DNA of 64,000 nt from Brevibacillus sp. SYP-B805 (GCF_011059135.1 NZ_JAALGD010000002.1:186001-250000), one strand, 5' to 3'; positions 1 through 8,372 are shown, counted from the stretch's first letter. Notes: generated by a model not told the origin, from the letters alone. Made by a program: numbers and translations.

Positions 1-73
1 TTTGGTTGATCCGGCGATAGTCCAGTTTGTTGCTGAACTGGTTCAACTGCACGTACAAACGGTGGTGGAATAA
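1..73 (+). CDS. C-terminal end of an unidentified gene (partial)
   Basis: One reading frame is open from base 2 to a TAA stop at 71-73 and would encode the last 23 residues of a protein, ending in LHVQTVVE. The beginning lies outside the window. The segment is too short to assign to a family and has no diagnostic motif. It could also be a chance open frame. The 148 bases that follow hold no recognisable gene; the next gene begins with its own ribosome binding site. Confidence 0.25.
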   Translation, partial: LVDPAIVQFVAELVQLHVQTVVE

Positions 74-221
74 GTCGTTGTAGCCTCCTCTTGGCATCGA
101 AGACATGCTGCAAGACTCCCCCTTTGGTTGCGTGCGCCGTATGACTCAGTATGGCGTACCTCCGGATCGACTATGCGTTTGGAAACAACGCCGCTGCGCA
201 TACTAGGACGGAGGTGACACC

Positions 222-1307
222 ATGTTCAGAGGACTGATGTGTGCGCTGGTTTTTCTTCTTGCCTTTCCCGTCACGGCGTCCGCCTTTCCGCAGCAGCTGG
301 TGACAATTACCGTGGCGGCCTCCTCCAAGTCCGCCTTTTCCACCACCTTGACCGTGGAAGACAGCGGCCGATTGGCGAAACAGATTTTGCGTTCACCTGC
401 CCGGAAAACCTCGCAGAAACCGGAACTGCCGCGGGCGAAGATTGCCATCGGCAAGAAGCGGTTCGTCTATGACTCGCTCTCCCGGCTGTTCGAACCGTCG
501 CACAGCCGGATGATTCTCTTGTCGGGAACGGTCAGCCGGGAACTGGAACACTGGGTGACCGCGGCGGAACAAAAACACTTCGGCCGCTTTCTCGCCTGGG
601 AGCTGGTGCGCAAAGATTTCCACCGCATGTCCTATGCCGACGTGATCGATCTGGAAACGGGCCAACGCTTTCGGGTCCAGCGACGGGCCGGGAGCCGCCA
701 CGCCGATGTCCAGCCGCTGACCAAGGAAGACACGCGGATCATGAAGGGGATTTATCAAGGGAAGTGGAGTTGGAAGAGACGGGCGATCCTGGTGAAGGTG
801 GGGAACAACTGCTATGCCGCCTCCATGCACGGGATGCCGCACGGGGCGGGCGCCATCAAGGGAAACGACTTTCCGGGCCATTTCTGCATCCATTTTGCCG
901 GCAGCACCACCCATCGGCGGAATGTGCCCGATCCCAGCCACAGCCTGATGATCCTGAAGGCCGCCGGCAAGCTGCCCCAACAGCTCATGACGGCTGAGCC
1001 CCATATGCTGGTGGAATACTTCCTGACCGCCGCGCGTGAACAGGATACCGCCATCCTCGACATGATGACGGACGGCGCAGCGCTGCCTTTCCGGCCGGAT
1101 GAGATTTTCTGGCTGACGCGTGTCGGCGGGGAAACCGATCCGGACGACGTTCATCTGGTCACAGCGAAGATCCCCGTCCGGGTCAGCTATCTGACAAAAG
1201 AGGGAGGGGAACGGAAAGAAACCTGGTTGTTCCATCTGGAGCGCTCTTCCTTTCTGGAGCGCTGGAAAATCACCGGCATCACCCGCGGGGAGAAAGCGGA
1301 TGACTGA
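222..1307 (+). CDS. Secreted protein with conserved Cys/His core and NTF2-like tail
   Basis: 361 residues starting at an ATG preceded by GGAGGTG. Residues 1-21 are a signal peptide (hydrophobic run ending TASA), so the protein is exported. Residues about 140-250 form a domain that I recognise from many Firmicute cell-envelope proteins with peptidoglycan-binding modules: a basic RVQRRAGSRHADVQPL segment, a KWSWKRR segment, then His203, His207 and the signature FPGHFCIHF with His220, Cys222 and His224. The Cys/His arrangement recalls the active site of L,D-transpeptidase (YkuD) enzymes, but I cannot show homology. Residues 260-361 look like an NTF2-like fold. Role unknown; a cell-wall function is inference. 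It stands alone, with a membrane acyltransferase gene downstream. Confidence 0.75.
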   Translation: MFRGLMCALVFLLAFPVTASAFPQQLVTITVAASSKSAFSTTLTVEDSGRLAKQILRSPARKTSQKPELPRAKIAIGKKRFVYDSLSRLFEPSHSRMILLSGTVSRELEHWVTAAEQKHFGRFLAWELVRKDFHRMSYADVIDLETGQRFRVQRRAGSRHADVQPLTKEDTRIMKGIYQGKWSWKRRAILVKVGNNCYAASMHGMPHGAGAIKGNDFPGHFCIHFAGSTTHRRNVPDPSHSLMILKAAGKLPQQLMTAEPHMLVEYFLTAAREQDTAILDMMTDGAALPFRPDEIFWLTRVGGETDPDDVHLVTAKIPVRVSYLTKEGGERKETWLFHLERSSFLERWKITGITRGEKADD

Positions 1308-1387
1308 GCGGTTGAATTTCCATCTACTCGATCTTCCCATTCAATGGTACAATGGCTCAATGAATGCGATCGTCGAGGGAGAAGATC

Positions 1388-2479
1388 ATGGAAAATCGTT
1401 TGCGTGAATTTGATTTCATCCGTGCCTTCGCCGCCCTCTCCGTCATCGCGATCCACGTGACGGCAGGGTATGTGGCGGCAAACGGGGCGGCTTATGTCTG
1501 GAATCAGGCGATGCGGTACGCCGTGCCGTTGTTCATCATCCTGTCCGGGTTCCTGCTGTACCATGTCGAGAAGGGGCGCGCCCCGCTCTCCTACCGGACC
1601 TTTCTTAAGAAACGGTTCAACAAGATCCTGTGGCCTTATCTGTTCTGGACCATCCTGTATGTGCTCTACCGCGAGCGCAGGCAGTGGGGGGAATGGCTCT
1701 CGGGCGATTATTGGCAGCCGTTCCTGTTGAGCGGGAAACATCTCTTGATGGGAACGGGGTATGTCCATCTCTACTTCCTGCTGATCATGCTCCAGCTGTA
1801 CATGCTCTACCCGCTTCTGCGCCGCTGGCTCGAGAAGCATGCGTCTTCCTTCCTGCTGATCTCATTCGCGGTAACGCTGTTTGCCCAAACGATGATCTAT
1901 CTGCACCAGACGCAGGTGCTGGTGCTGCCAAGCATCGGGATACCGTACGTCAGTCTGTTCCCCCTCTGGCTGTTCTTTTTCGCCTTCGGAATGGCGGCGG
2001 CCTTCCATAAAGATGCCTGGGAGAGCAGAATCGCCGACAAGCTGATCCCGCTCGCGCTGGTATGGCTGGTCTCCTTCGCCATCCTGCTTGCCGACAGCCG
2101 GCTTACCCAAACCCATGCCTCCTCCATCAAGCCGAGCGTCATCCTGTACTGCTTCGGCAGCTATTTTCTCCTGTATGCGCTCGCCCTTCGCCTCAAACGA
2201 GGACGTCATTGGATCGGCAGATGGCTGGACTGGCTCTCTACCCATTCGTTCATGATCTTTCTGCTGCATCCGCTAATGCTCAGCCTTCTGGCGGAGGCGG
2301 CACAACTGTTTCCGAGGCTCTGGTCAGGCACGGCCGGCATGCTGCTGCTGTATGCGGCCACCACGATCATCACCGTCCTCGTCACGCACCTGCTCAGCCG
2401 GTATCCGGGCTTTACCCTGATCGGCGGCGTCTATGCCGGCAAACGGAAAACCAAACAGCAGGCAACCATTTCACAATAG
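1388..2479 (+). CDS. Membrane acyltransferase (acyltransferase 3 family)
   Basis: 363 residues with about ten hydrophobic helices. The N-terminus carries the family signature: FDFIRAFAAL with the catalytic-type His in AIHVTAGY, followed by AVPLFIILSGFLLY. Family members transfer acyl groups (often acetyl or succinyl) to cell-surface polysaccharides, peptidoglycan or exopolymers at the cytoplasmic membrane; the substrate here cannot be read. I chose ATG 1388 because GGGAGAAG sits at correct spacing; an in-frame ATG at 1364 has no such site. The gene is followed by a nested-hairpin repeat and a terminator-like hairpin, and converges with bofC. Confidence 0.85.
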   Translation: MENRLREFDFIRAFAALSVIAIHVTAGYVAANGAAYVWNQAMRYAVPLFIILSGFLLYHVEKGRAPLSYRTFLKKRFNKILWPYLFWTILYVLYRERRQWGEWLSGDYWQPFLLSGKHLLMGTGYVHLYFLLIMLQLYMLYPLLRRWLEKHASSFLLISFAVTLFAQTMIYLHQTQVLVLPSIGIPYVSLFPLWLFFFAFGMAAAFHKDAWESRIADKLIPLALVWLVSFAILLADSRLTQTHASSIKPSVILYCFGSYFLLYALALRLKRGRHWIGRWLDWLSTHSFMIFLLHPLMLSLLAEAAQLFPRLWSGTAGMLLLYAATTIITVLVTHLLSRYPGFTLIGGVYAGKRKTKQQATISQ

Positions 2480-2483
2480 GAAT

Positions 2484-2562
2484 AACCCCGCCGACTTAAG
2501 CGAACGCTCCACCCACTCGGCAATACCGAGTGGGGTCCCTTGCTGGTGTCGGCGGGGGCCCC
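2484..2562. repeat. Nested-hairpin intergenic repeat, copy A
   Basis: An outer 10-bp stem (CCCCGCCGAC at 2486-2495 with GTCGGCGGGG at 2548-2557) encloses a second hairpin (CCCACTCGG at 2512-2520 with CCGAGTGGG at 2526-2534). The same architecture and much of the same sequence recur at 26508-26620 and, shortened, at 26625-26670; a diverged copy lies at 28388-28476. It sits between convergent genes and may also act as a terminator. Confidence 0.85.
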
Positions 2563-2569
2563 AATCAAC

Positions 2570-2600
2570 AAGGGGCTGATTCCAACGCAGCAGCCCCTTT
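2570..2600. terminator. Hairpin between convergent acyltransferase and bofC genes
   Basis: AAGGGGCTG (2570-2578) pairs with CAGCCCCTT (2591-2599) around a 12-base loop, immediately beside the bofC stop codon. The T-tract is short on both strands, so termination efficiency is uncertain. Confidence 0.5.
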
Positions 2601-3199
2601 CAATGTCCCTCCGGCATCGTCTCATCCGTCTGAAATTCGCTGAAGGTAGACAACACGCTGTTATATTCCGACAAATCGCGCACCCGGATCCCTTTTTTCA
2701 ACAGCTCCACCTCTTCTTTGGGCAGCGCCGCTTCCATTTTGGCCGTATCGATCTGATAGAACGTCTGGATCACTTTCTGCTCGCCGGGCACGCCGTTGAA
2801 CAGCGTCAGCACCCCGTCGGCCGACAAGCCGAAGTAACCGTTTGCCTTGCATGCCGGCGCGATGTCATTCTCCCGTTTCAGCAGAATCAGCTTCCCCTGC
2901 TCGGATGAGATGATTTCCCAGCCTTTGTATTTCGACAGCACCTGCTCCAGCGGTTCATTCGTCAGCCTGATGTGTTCCTCATCCTTCACACCGCACAGAT
3001 AGGTACGGGCCAGCACCAATTCGTCCGGTTTGGCCATCGCTTCCACGGCCTGTCCGTCCGTGCCGCCAATTCGTCCGGCAAGCGGCGAGCCCGTTCCATA
3101 CACATCCTGCAGCATGCCGGAAACCCAGACGTATCCCCCCGCCAGGATTCCTGCCGCCAGCACCGTCCATCTCCAAGAAAACCATTTGTGACGCTTCAT
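2600..3199 (-). CDS. bofC: BofC-like sporulation checkpoint protein
   Basis: 199 residues. An N-terminal hydrophobic segment (residues about 11-27) is a signal or anchor sequence, consistent with secretion into the space between forespore and mother cell. The C-terminal half matches what I know of BofC: KANGYFGLSADGVLTLFNG followed by VIQTFYQID. In Bacillus subtilis BofC is made in the forespore and restrains the SpoIVB protease that triggers SpoIVF-dependent sigma-K activation; spoIVFA and spoIVFB are in this same window. Start ATG has AAGGGG upstream. A sigma-G-like promoter lies at 3235-3265. The N-terminal half is less typical, so assignment rests on the C-terminal domain and on location near safA and pheA as in Bacillus. 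Confidence 0.75.
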   Translation of the reverse strand: MKRHKWFSWRWTVLAAGILAGGYVWVSGMLQDVYGTGSPLAGRIGGTDGQAVEAMAKPDELVLARTYLCGVKDEEHIRLTNEPLEQVLSKYKGWEIISSEQGKLILLKRENDIAPACKANGYFGLSADGVLTLFNGVPGEQKVIQTFYQIDTAKMEAALPKEEVELLKKGIRVRDLSEYNSVLSTFSEFQTDETMPEGH

Positions 3200-3234
3200 G
3201 CCAATATCCCCTTACCCGACCAAGTTTTACTCTC

Positions 3235-3265
3235 CAGTATTGCCAAGGGAAAAGGGAAATATGCA
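3235..3265 (-). promoter_or_regulatory. Possible forespore sigma-G promoter for bofC
   Basis: On the minus strand TGCATA (-35, 3265-3260) is followed after 18 bases by AATACTG (-10, 3241-3235), an imperfect fit to the sigma-G consensus. It lies 36 bases from the bofC start. bofC is sigma-G dependent in Bacillus subtilis, which supports but does not prove the call. Confidence 0.35.
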
Positions 3266-3424
3266 TACTCTTTTGATTTTGCAGCCAAAAGGGACCTGGG
3301 TCGCCACGCAGCCGGGGTGGCATGCATGTCATATGTTTCTTTCACATGAGATTTATACCAAATACACCAATTCTATGTTACAGTATACTTGTATTTTCAA
3401 AAAATTTTTATGGAGGAAGGTCTC

Positions 3425-5410
3425 ATGAAGAAAGCTGGCAGACAGAAATTGGTTGGCTGTCTCCTTGCAGTCTCTCTCACGGTGGCCGCTCTCTCTTTTC
3501 CGTTGACCCCGGTCAGTGCGGAAACCGCATCCACCCTGAAGCTGAGACTGCTGGAAACGACCGACATCCACACGAACATTGTCAACTATGATTACTATCA
3601 GGACAAGGCCACGGATGAGTTCGGCCTGGCGAAAACCGCTACCCTGATCAAAAAGGCGCGCGAAGAAGTGACAAACAGTCTTCTTTTCGACAACGGCGAC
3701 CTGATCCAAGGTAACCCGCTCGGCGACTATGTAGCCAAGATCGCCCCGCTGAAAGACGGCGAAACCCATCCGGTTTACAAGGCCATGAACCTGCTGAATT
3801 ACGACGCTGGCAACATCGGCAACCATGAATTCAACTACGGCCTTGAATTTCTGCAAACCAGTCTGAAAGGCTCCAAGTTCCCGTATGTCAACGCGAACGT
3901 CTATGTAGACGACAAAGATCAGGATCCCAGCAATGATAAAAACTATTTTACGCCGTATCAGATCCTGGAGCGCACCTTCAAAGACGAAAGCGGCAAGGAT
4001 GTCACCCTGAAAATCGGCGTGATCGGCTTTGTTCCCCCGCAGATCATGAACTGGGACAAGGTAAATCTGTCCGGCAAGGTGATCGCCAAGGATATCGTGG
4101 AAACCGCGAAGAAATTCGTGCCGGAAATGAAGGCAAAAGGCGCGGACATCATCGTGGCGCTTGCGCACTCCGGCATGGGGCCCGTCGAGTCGTCTCCCAA
4201 TCTCGAAAATGCCAGCTATCAGCTGAGCAAGGTGGATGGCATCGATGCGATCCTGTTCGGCCACTCCCATCTCGTCTTCCCGGGCAAAGGCTTTGAGAAT
4301 ATCGCCGGTGTGGACAACACCAAGGGTACCATTAACGGCAAAGCCGCTGTCATGCCGGGATTCTGGGGGGACCACCTCGGCATCGTCGACCTTTCCCTGC
4401 AGCAGGTAGACGGCAAGTGGAAAGTGGTCGACTCCGTGTCCCAGGCGCTGCCCATCTATGACAAGGCAAACAAGAAGCCGCTTGCTGACGCTGATCCGGC
4501 GATTCTCGACGCGGTAAAGGAAGACCATGAGCATACCATCGAATGGGTGCGCTCCGCCGTTGGAACGACGACAGCGCCGATCTACAGCTTCTTTGCGCTG
4601 GTTCAGGACGATCCGTCCATCCAGCTGGTTACCAATGCCCAAAAATGGTACATCGAAAAAAATATCCAGGGGACCGAGTACGAAGGCATCCCGATTCTGT
4701 CGGCGGGCGCTCCGTTCAAGGCGGGCGGACGCGGCGGCGCCTCCTACTACACCAACATCCCGGCCGGCACCATCGCCATCAAGAACGTCTCCGACCTGTA
4801 CATCTATCCGAACACCGTGAAAGCCGTCCTGGTCAATGGGGCGACCGTGAAAGAATGGCTGGAGCGTTCCGCAGGCCAGTTCAATCAAATCGACAAAAAG
4901 AAAACGGAAGAGCAGCCGCTGATCAACGAGGCTTTCCCTACCTACAACTTTGACGTGATCGATGGGGTAACCTACCAAATCGATGTGACAGAGCCGGCCA
5001 GATACGACATCGACGGCAAGCTCGTCAATGAAAAAGCGAACCGCATCAAGAACCTGCAGTACAACGGCAAGCCGGTGAAACCGGAAGACCGGTTCATCGT
5101 GGTGACCAATAACTACCGTGCTGGCGGCGGCGGCAACTTCCCGGGTCTTGACGGCAGCAACATCGTGATCGACTCTCCGGATGAAAACCGGCAGGTGGTG
5201 ATCGACTACATCCTGGCGAACAAGACGATCAATCCGACCGCTGACAACAACTGGTCGTTTGCGCCGATTCAGGAGAAGGTCAACGTCACCTTCACCACGT
5301 CCCCGGATGCCAAACCGTTCGCCGAAAAACTTTCCAACATCAAATATATCACCACGCTGGAAAACGGCTTTGCGAAATACGCCATCGACCTGTCCAAAGC
5401 ACAGAAATAA
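3425..5410 (+). CDS. Secreted 2',3'-cyclic-nucleotide 2'-phosphodiesterase/3'-nucleotidase
   Basis: 661 residues. Residues 1-33 are a signal peptide ending in SAE. The metallophosphoesterase motifs are in order: TTDIHTN (Asp47, His49), LLFDNGDLIQGNPLGDY (Asp89, Asp92), GNHEFNYG (from 132), ALAHSGMG and ILFGHSH. A 5'-nucleotidase C-terminal domain occupies roughly residues 380-600. The protein follows the CpdB/YfkN pattern: it hydrolyses 2',3'-cyclic nucleotides to 3'-nucleotides and then nucleosides outside the membrane, scavenging phosphate and nucleosides. No sortase motif, SLH domain or lipobox is visible, so release into the medium or wall is likely. Start at 3425 has GGAGG eight bases upstream. 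Ends at a strong bidirectional terminator. Confidence 0.88.
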   Translation: MKKAGRQKLVGCLLAVSLTVAALSFPLTPVSAETASTLKLRLLETTDIHTNIVNYDYYQDKATDEFGLAKTATLIKKAREEVTNSLLFDNGDLIQGNPLGDYVAKIAPLKDGETHPVYKAMNLLNYDAGNIGNHEFNYGLEFLQTSLKGSKFPYVNANVYVDDKDQDPSNDKNYFTPYQILERTFKDESGKDVTLKIGVIGFVPPQIMNWDKVNLSGKVIAKDIVETAKKFVPEMKAKGADIIVALAHSGMGPVESSPNLENASYQLSKVDGIDAILFGHSHLVFPGKGFENIAGVDNTKGTINGKAAVMPGFWGDHLGIVDLSLQQVDGKWKVVDSVSQALPIYDKANKKPLADADPAILDAVKEDHEHTIEWVRSAVGTTTAPIYSFFALVQDDPSIQLVTNAQKWYIEKNIQGTEYEGIPILSAGAPFKAGGRGGASYYTNIPAGTIAIKNVSDLYIYPNTVKAVLVNGATVKEWLERSAGQFNQIDKKKTEEQPLINEAFPTYNFDVIDGVTYQIDVTEPARYDIDGKLVNEKANRIKNLQYNGKPVKPEDRFIVVTNNYRAGGGGNFPGLDGSNIVIDSPDENRQVVIDYILANKTINPTADNNWSFAPIQEKVNVTFTTSPDAKPFAEKLSNIKYITTLENGFAKYAIDLSKAQK

Positions 5411-5451
5411 CCCGGCCCGACAGCAGCGCTGCCGACTTTCTGCCCATAACA

Positions 5452-5488
5452 AAAAGGCTGATGACCAACCCGTCATCAGCTTTTTTTT
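5452..5488. terminator. Bidirectional terminator between nucleotidase and cotS-like gene
   Basis: GCTGATGAC (5457-5465) pairs with GTCATCAGC (5472-5480), followed by eight T residues on the plus strand and preceded by an A tract that serves the minus strand. Confidence 0.9.
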
Positions 5489-6527
5489 ACCCGACAAAAT
5501 GATAGGCGCCCCACGGCGTCCGCTGCAGGATTTGCCCCTCGGCGGCAAGGAACCGTTCCCTTTCCTCCTGGTACCTTCTTTCCAGCAGCAGCAGTTGCTG
5601 CACGTTTCGCGCACGATATCCCGGCCGTTTGGCATACATGCCGGTCACTTCGCGCAGGATATTGTCCGGGTAACGAAGCAACTGATGGATCATCCAGATC
5701 TGCGTCTCCCGCAATGGCTTGATCTTGTTGTACGCATCAATCGCTTCGTAAAACGCATAGAGGCTGTAACCCTGCATGAGCAGCATTCTGCCGAAAAACT
5801 GAACCAGATCGGTAAGCTGCATGTCGCTGCCCACCGTATCGAGATCTATCAGGTAACAGCTCCCCGCCTTCGTAATCAGGAAGTTATGGCTGGCCACATC
5901 ATGATGGGCCAACGTCCCCCTGATGGCGGCCTGCTGCATTTCTGCCGCCAGAGGCATCTTGTAGGAACTTTCGAGCGCCTGCTCGGCATCGTTTCGAACC
6001 TGTTCGGCCAGGCCGAGCACGATCTGCTCCAACCGGTTTTGCGGACCCCGTCTTGCAATCTTGGAAACGATCCGGTTAAATTCTTCCAACCGCCCCTCCC
6101 ATTTTTCCAAGAGAGGCGGCTTGTAACCGGCCAAGGTGAATACAGCCGGAAATCCTTTCGCCGCCTGATGAAAACGGGCAAGGGTGGCGGCGGACCGCTT
6201 GACGTCGTAGAGGGACGCATTGTTCGCTTCCCGTGCGATGATCGCTTTCATCACCGTGTAGTAACGGCCGGCAATGGGAAACACTTTCTCTCCTTCGGCG
6301 TTGCCCAGATACTGGACGGTATGATAGAAGCCCTTCTCATGCAGCATGACGGACAGTCTGGTAACCCATTCCGCTTTTTCTCTCTGGGAATATCCTTTCA
6401 CAATCCAGAGCCCGCGGTCTGACTTTGCCAACCAAACCTTTCGTTGCGGTTTCACCCCATGAATATGACAGCGAAATATTCGTTCCAGGTTAGGTACCAG
6501 CGTTTTGTCCATGCCGCTGGTCAACAC
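5487..6527 (-). CDS. CotS-family spore coat protein (kinase-like fold)
   Basis: Up to 346 residues. The protein has the aminoglycoside-phosphotransferase-like fold of the CotS/YutH/CotI coat family: a Lys in LWIVKGYS near residue 44, a catalytic-loop-like LAHHDVASHNFL and a metal-loop-like YLIDLDT. Coat proteins of this family localise to the spore surface; whether the kinase-like site is active is not known. The start is ambiguous: GTG 6527 overlaps the upstream gene by seven bases, while ATG 6512 (341 residues) would not; neither has a strong ribosome binding site, suggesting coupled translation with the SafA-like gene. Confidence 0.82.
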   Translation of the reverse strand: MLTSGMDKTLVPNLERIFRCHIHGVKPQRKVWLAKSDRGLWIVKGYSQREKAEWVTRLSVMLHEKGFYHTVQYLGNAEGEKVFPIAGRYYTVMKAIIAREANNASLYDVKRSAATLARFHQAAKGFPAVFTLAGYKPPLLEKWEGRLEEFNRIVSKIARRGPQNRLEQIVLGLAEQVRNDAEQALESSYKMPLAAEMQQAAIRGTLAHHDVASHNFLITKAGSCYLIDLDTVGSDMQLTDLVQFFGRMLLMQGYSLYAFYEAIDAYNKIKPLRETQIWMIHQLLRYPDNILREVTGMYAKRPGYRARNVQQLLLLERRYQEERERFLAAEGQILQRTPWGAYHFVG

Positions 6528-7570
6528 GCCGAAGAGGATTCTTCATGCCCCTTTTCCCAATTCGGCCAAACCTCTTGCCTGGGCATTGGCGGCATGAATG
6601 TGGAGGATGGATACGTCGAGCTGTGCATATGAGGGTGGGGTGGCATACCGACCGCGCTGCTTCCGAAATCCGGATACCCATACGGCATCATCCAGGCGGG
6701 AGACTGCCCCGGCATTGACCTGTACATGTCAGAGGAATAGATCGATGACTGCTCCTTACTGTCGAAGCTCTCCCGCTCTGTCACGGACGACTCATCGAAT
6801 GAGGATACCGTAGAGGAAGATGAATAGGGGTGCGTATAATGCGGATACGACGGATGGTAACTGGGCGATTGATACATCGGCATCATGGGGGACGGCATGG
6901 GCGGACAATCCGGCACGGCATACGGCATGGACGGAAACTGGGGCGTCTGCATGCACCGCGGGCAGGGAGGACATGGCGGGCAAGGCGGGCAGGGACGCTC
7001 AATGATGATCGGTGCCTGCGGCGGAGCCGGCATGATCCGTATCGGCGGTATCATCGGTACAATTTGCTGTGGCGGCACAGGCGGCATCGATGGTCTCATC
7101 TGCATCGGCGGCTGCGGCATCAGCGGTTGCTGTATCTGCGGTTGCGGCGCTTCCTGAACCGGCGGCATGGCGGGTGCCTGAAAAATTTCAGGGACGGAAG
7201 GCGGCTCCATCGGTGCTTGCGGCGGCTCTTCCGGATAGGGAGGCGCTTCCTCCAGCGCCGGCGGCATCTCTTCTTCGAATTCGCGAGGTCTCATTTCAAC
7301 CTGCGGCGGTACCTCCGGCGGCTGCTCCTCTTCGATCATCGGCGGCTGCGGTGCTTCTTTTATCGGTCTTTGCGGAGCTGGCCGAGCCCCATCCTCGCTG
7401 CGCGGATGAACCGGCACCCGTCTCGGCGGAATCTTGATCTTTGCCCCCGGATAGATCACATCCGGCGTAATGATTTGGCTGTTCAACCGGAGCAGTTCAT
7501 GGAAGTCCACACCATACTTCTTGGCAATTTTCCACATGGTGTCGCCCTTTTGCACAATATGAATCCTCAC
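6521..7570 (-). CDS. safA: SafA-like spore coat morphogenetic protein (LysM, Pro-rich)
   Basis: 349 residues. The N-terminus IHIVQKGDTMWKIAKKYG is a LysM peptidoglycan-binding domain (residues 1-50) almost identical in pattern to SafA of Bacillus. Residues about 55-235 are extremely rich in Pro, Glu and Met (runs such as PPMIEEEQPPEVPP), and the C-terminal 120 residues are rich in Pro, Ser, Tyr and His. SafA directs inner coat assembly around the cortex in the mother cell. The start is GTG 7570 after GGAGGAG; an upstream TTG would place the Shine-Dalgarno inside the gene. A CATACCAT element about 55 bases upstream could be a sigma-E -10. Overlaps the CotS-like gene. Position near pheA agrees with Bacillus safA. 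Confidence 0.85.
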   Translation of the reverse strand: MRIHIVQKGDTMWKIAKKYGVDFHELLRLNSQIITPDVIYPGAKIKIPPRRVPVHPRSEDGARPAPQRPIKEAPQPPMIEEEQPPEVPPQVEMRPREFEEEMPPALEEAPPYPEEPPQAPMEPPSVPEIFQAPAMPPVQEAPQPQIQQPLMPQPPMQMRPSMPPVPPQQIVPMIPPIRIMPAPPQAPIIIERPCPPCPPCPPCPRCMQTPQFPSMPYAVPDCPPMPSPMMPMYQSPSYHPSYPHYTHPYSSSSTVSSFDESSVTERESFDSKEQSSIYSSDMYRSMPGQSPAWMMPYGYPDFGSSAVGMPPHPHMHSSTYPSSTFMPPMPRQEVWPNWEKGHEESSSAC

Positions 7571-7671
7571 GTGGTGATTCTCCTCCAATCTCGCTGTAAG
7601 TCCTTACCATGGTATGCACCCATAGGCTGTTTGCTCACAGACGCAGAAGATTGGGCACGCCTAAAAATAAC

Positions 7672-7717
7672 AAAAAACCCGGCTTGCCGCCCGATCCTCC
7701 TGGCAGCAGCCGAGTTA
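7672..7717 (-). terminator. ridA terminator; hairpin half of repeat family E
   Basis: On the minus strand a stem built from CTCGGCT and AGCCGGG closes on GCTGCC/GGCGGC and is followed by six T residues. The sequence closely resembles one half of the repeat unit at 28481-28582; the other half of that unit occurs upstream of ridA at 8301-8346. Confidence 0.85.
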
Positions 7718-7759
7718 TTCCACCCTGAAAATTTACCTGCCGATCTCCGAAGCCCTTTC

Positions 7760-8167
7760 CTACAGTTTTCCAGCTGCGATCGCCTCAATCTCGATTAAGA
7801 AGTGCTCGTTGACAAGCCGCCGCACTTCAACCGCCGAACTGGCGGGTGGATTCGCCGTGTTGATGTATGTATCGCGAATGTCCCGTACGACTTGAATCTG
7901 GGAAATGTCGGTGAGAAAAAACGTGAATTTCACGACATCGTCAAAGCTGGCTTCCGCCGCTTCCAGCGCTGCCTTGATGTTTTCGAACACCTGCTTCGTC
8001 TGGGCCGCCAAATCCCCGATTCCAACGATCTGCCCATCCCGGTTCAGGGCGACCTGCCCTGAGATATAGATCATGCGCCCGTTTCTGACTTCCACCACGT
8101 TGGTGTAACCGAACGGAGGCGGCATCGTGTCGGGATTGATGTATTTGATCTGCCTGCTTGCGGTCAT
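7760..8167 (-). CDS. RidA family enamine/imine deaminase
   Basis: 135 residues, the full length of the YjgF/YER057c/UK114 (RidA) family. Recognisable parts are YISGQVALNRDGQIVG, a central FENIKAALEAA helix and the C-terminal VNEHFLIEIEAIAA strand. Family members hydrolyse reactive 2-aminoacrylate and related enamines formed by PLP enzymes such as threonine dehydratase; this copy lies directly downstream of the threonine/phenylalanine operon. AAAGGAG precedes the ATG. It has its own terminator, and a possible promoter at 8237-8264, so it is probably a separate unit from pheA. The usual substrate-binding Arg region reads DIRDTYINTANPP, a divergent version (canonical members have NAR), so it may be a subfamily with another substrate. 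Confidence 0.85.
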   Translation of the reverse strand: MTASRQIKYINPDTMPPPFGYTNVVEVRNGRMIYISGQVALNRDGQIVGIGDLAAQTKQVFENIKAALEAAEASFDDVVKFTFFLTDISQIQVVRDIRDTYINTANPPASSAVEVRRLVNEHFLIEIEAIAAGKL

Positions 8168-8236
8168 TCGACAAACTCCTTTCTTTTTGAAATCTCGTTC
8201 CGCATGAACGTATTGGAGAATGAGCCTTCTTCTTCC

Positions 8237-8264
8237 AGTCTATTGCTTTTTTTACCGTCTGCAA
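8237..8264 (-). promoter_or_regulatory. Possible vegetative promoter for ridA
   Basis: TTGCAG (8264-8259) and TAGACT (8242-8237) on the minus strand are separated by 16 bases, 70 bases from the ridA start. The spacing is slightly short and the -10 is imperfect. Confidence 0.3.
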
Positions 8265-8300
8265 ATGCAATTTTTACGCTCACGCGGATATTCATAGACG

Positions 8301-8346
8301 TTCATCCTTTATCAGGTAAGCGAACTTTCATTTTCTGAAAGTGCAA
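8301..8346 (-). repeat. Repeat family E, left half
   Basis: About 46 bases matching the 5' half of the unit at 28481-28582: both begin TTGCACTTTCAGAAA on the minus strand and share a GATAAAGGATGAA block. Here the hairpin half is absent and instead appears downstream of ridA at 7672-7717. Confidence 0.7.
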
Positions 8347-8372
8347 AAAGAGAGCGATGCTCACTCGCTCTC
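8345..8372 (-). terminator. Terminator of the ACT-hom-thrC-thrB-pheA operon
   Basis: On the minus strand GAGAGCGA (8372-8365) pairs with TCGCTCTC (8357-8350) and is followed by a T tract. The stem starts inside the last codons of pheA. Confidence 0.9.

Noticed and set aside
101-160. Imperfect palindrome upstream of the first secreted protein
   Set aside because: The arms match only partly and there is no promoter or binding-site consensus to tie it to.
3353-5635. Long minus-strand open frame opposite the nucleotidase gene
   Set aside because: Spans the nucleotidase and a bidirectional terminator, and shows no family motif; the opposite strand has a signal peptide and all metallophosphoesterase motifs.
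6885-7157. Cys/Gly-rich plus-strand frame
   Set aside because: It is the complement of the Pro/Met-rich repeats of the SafA-like gene.
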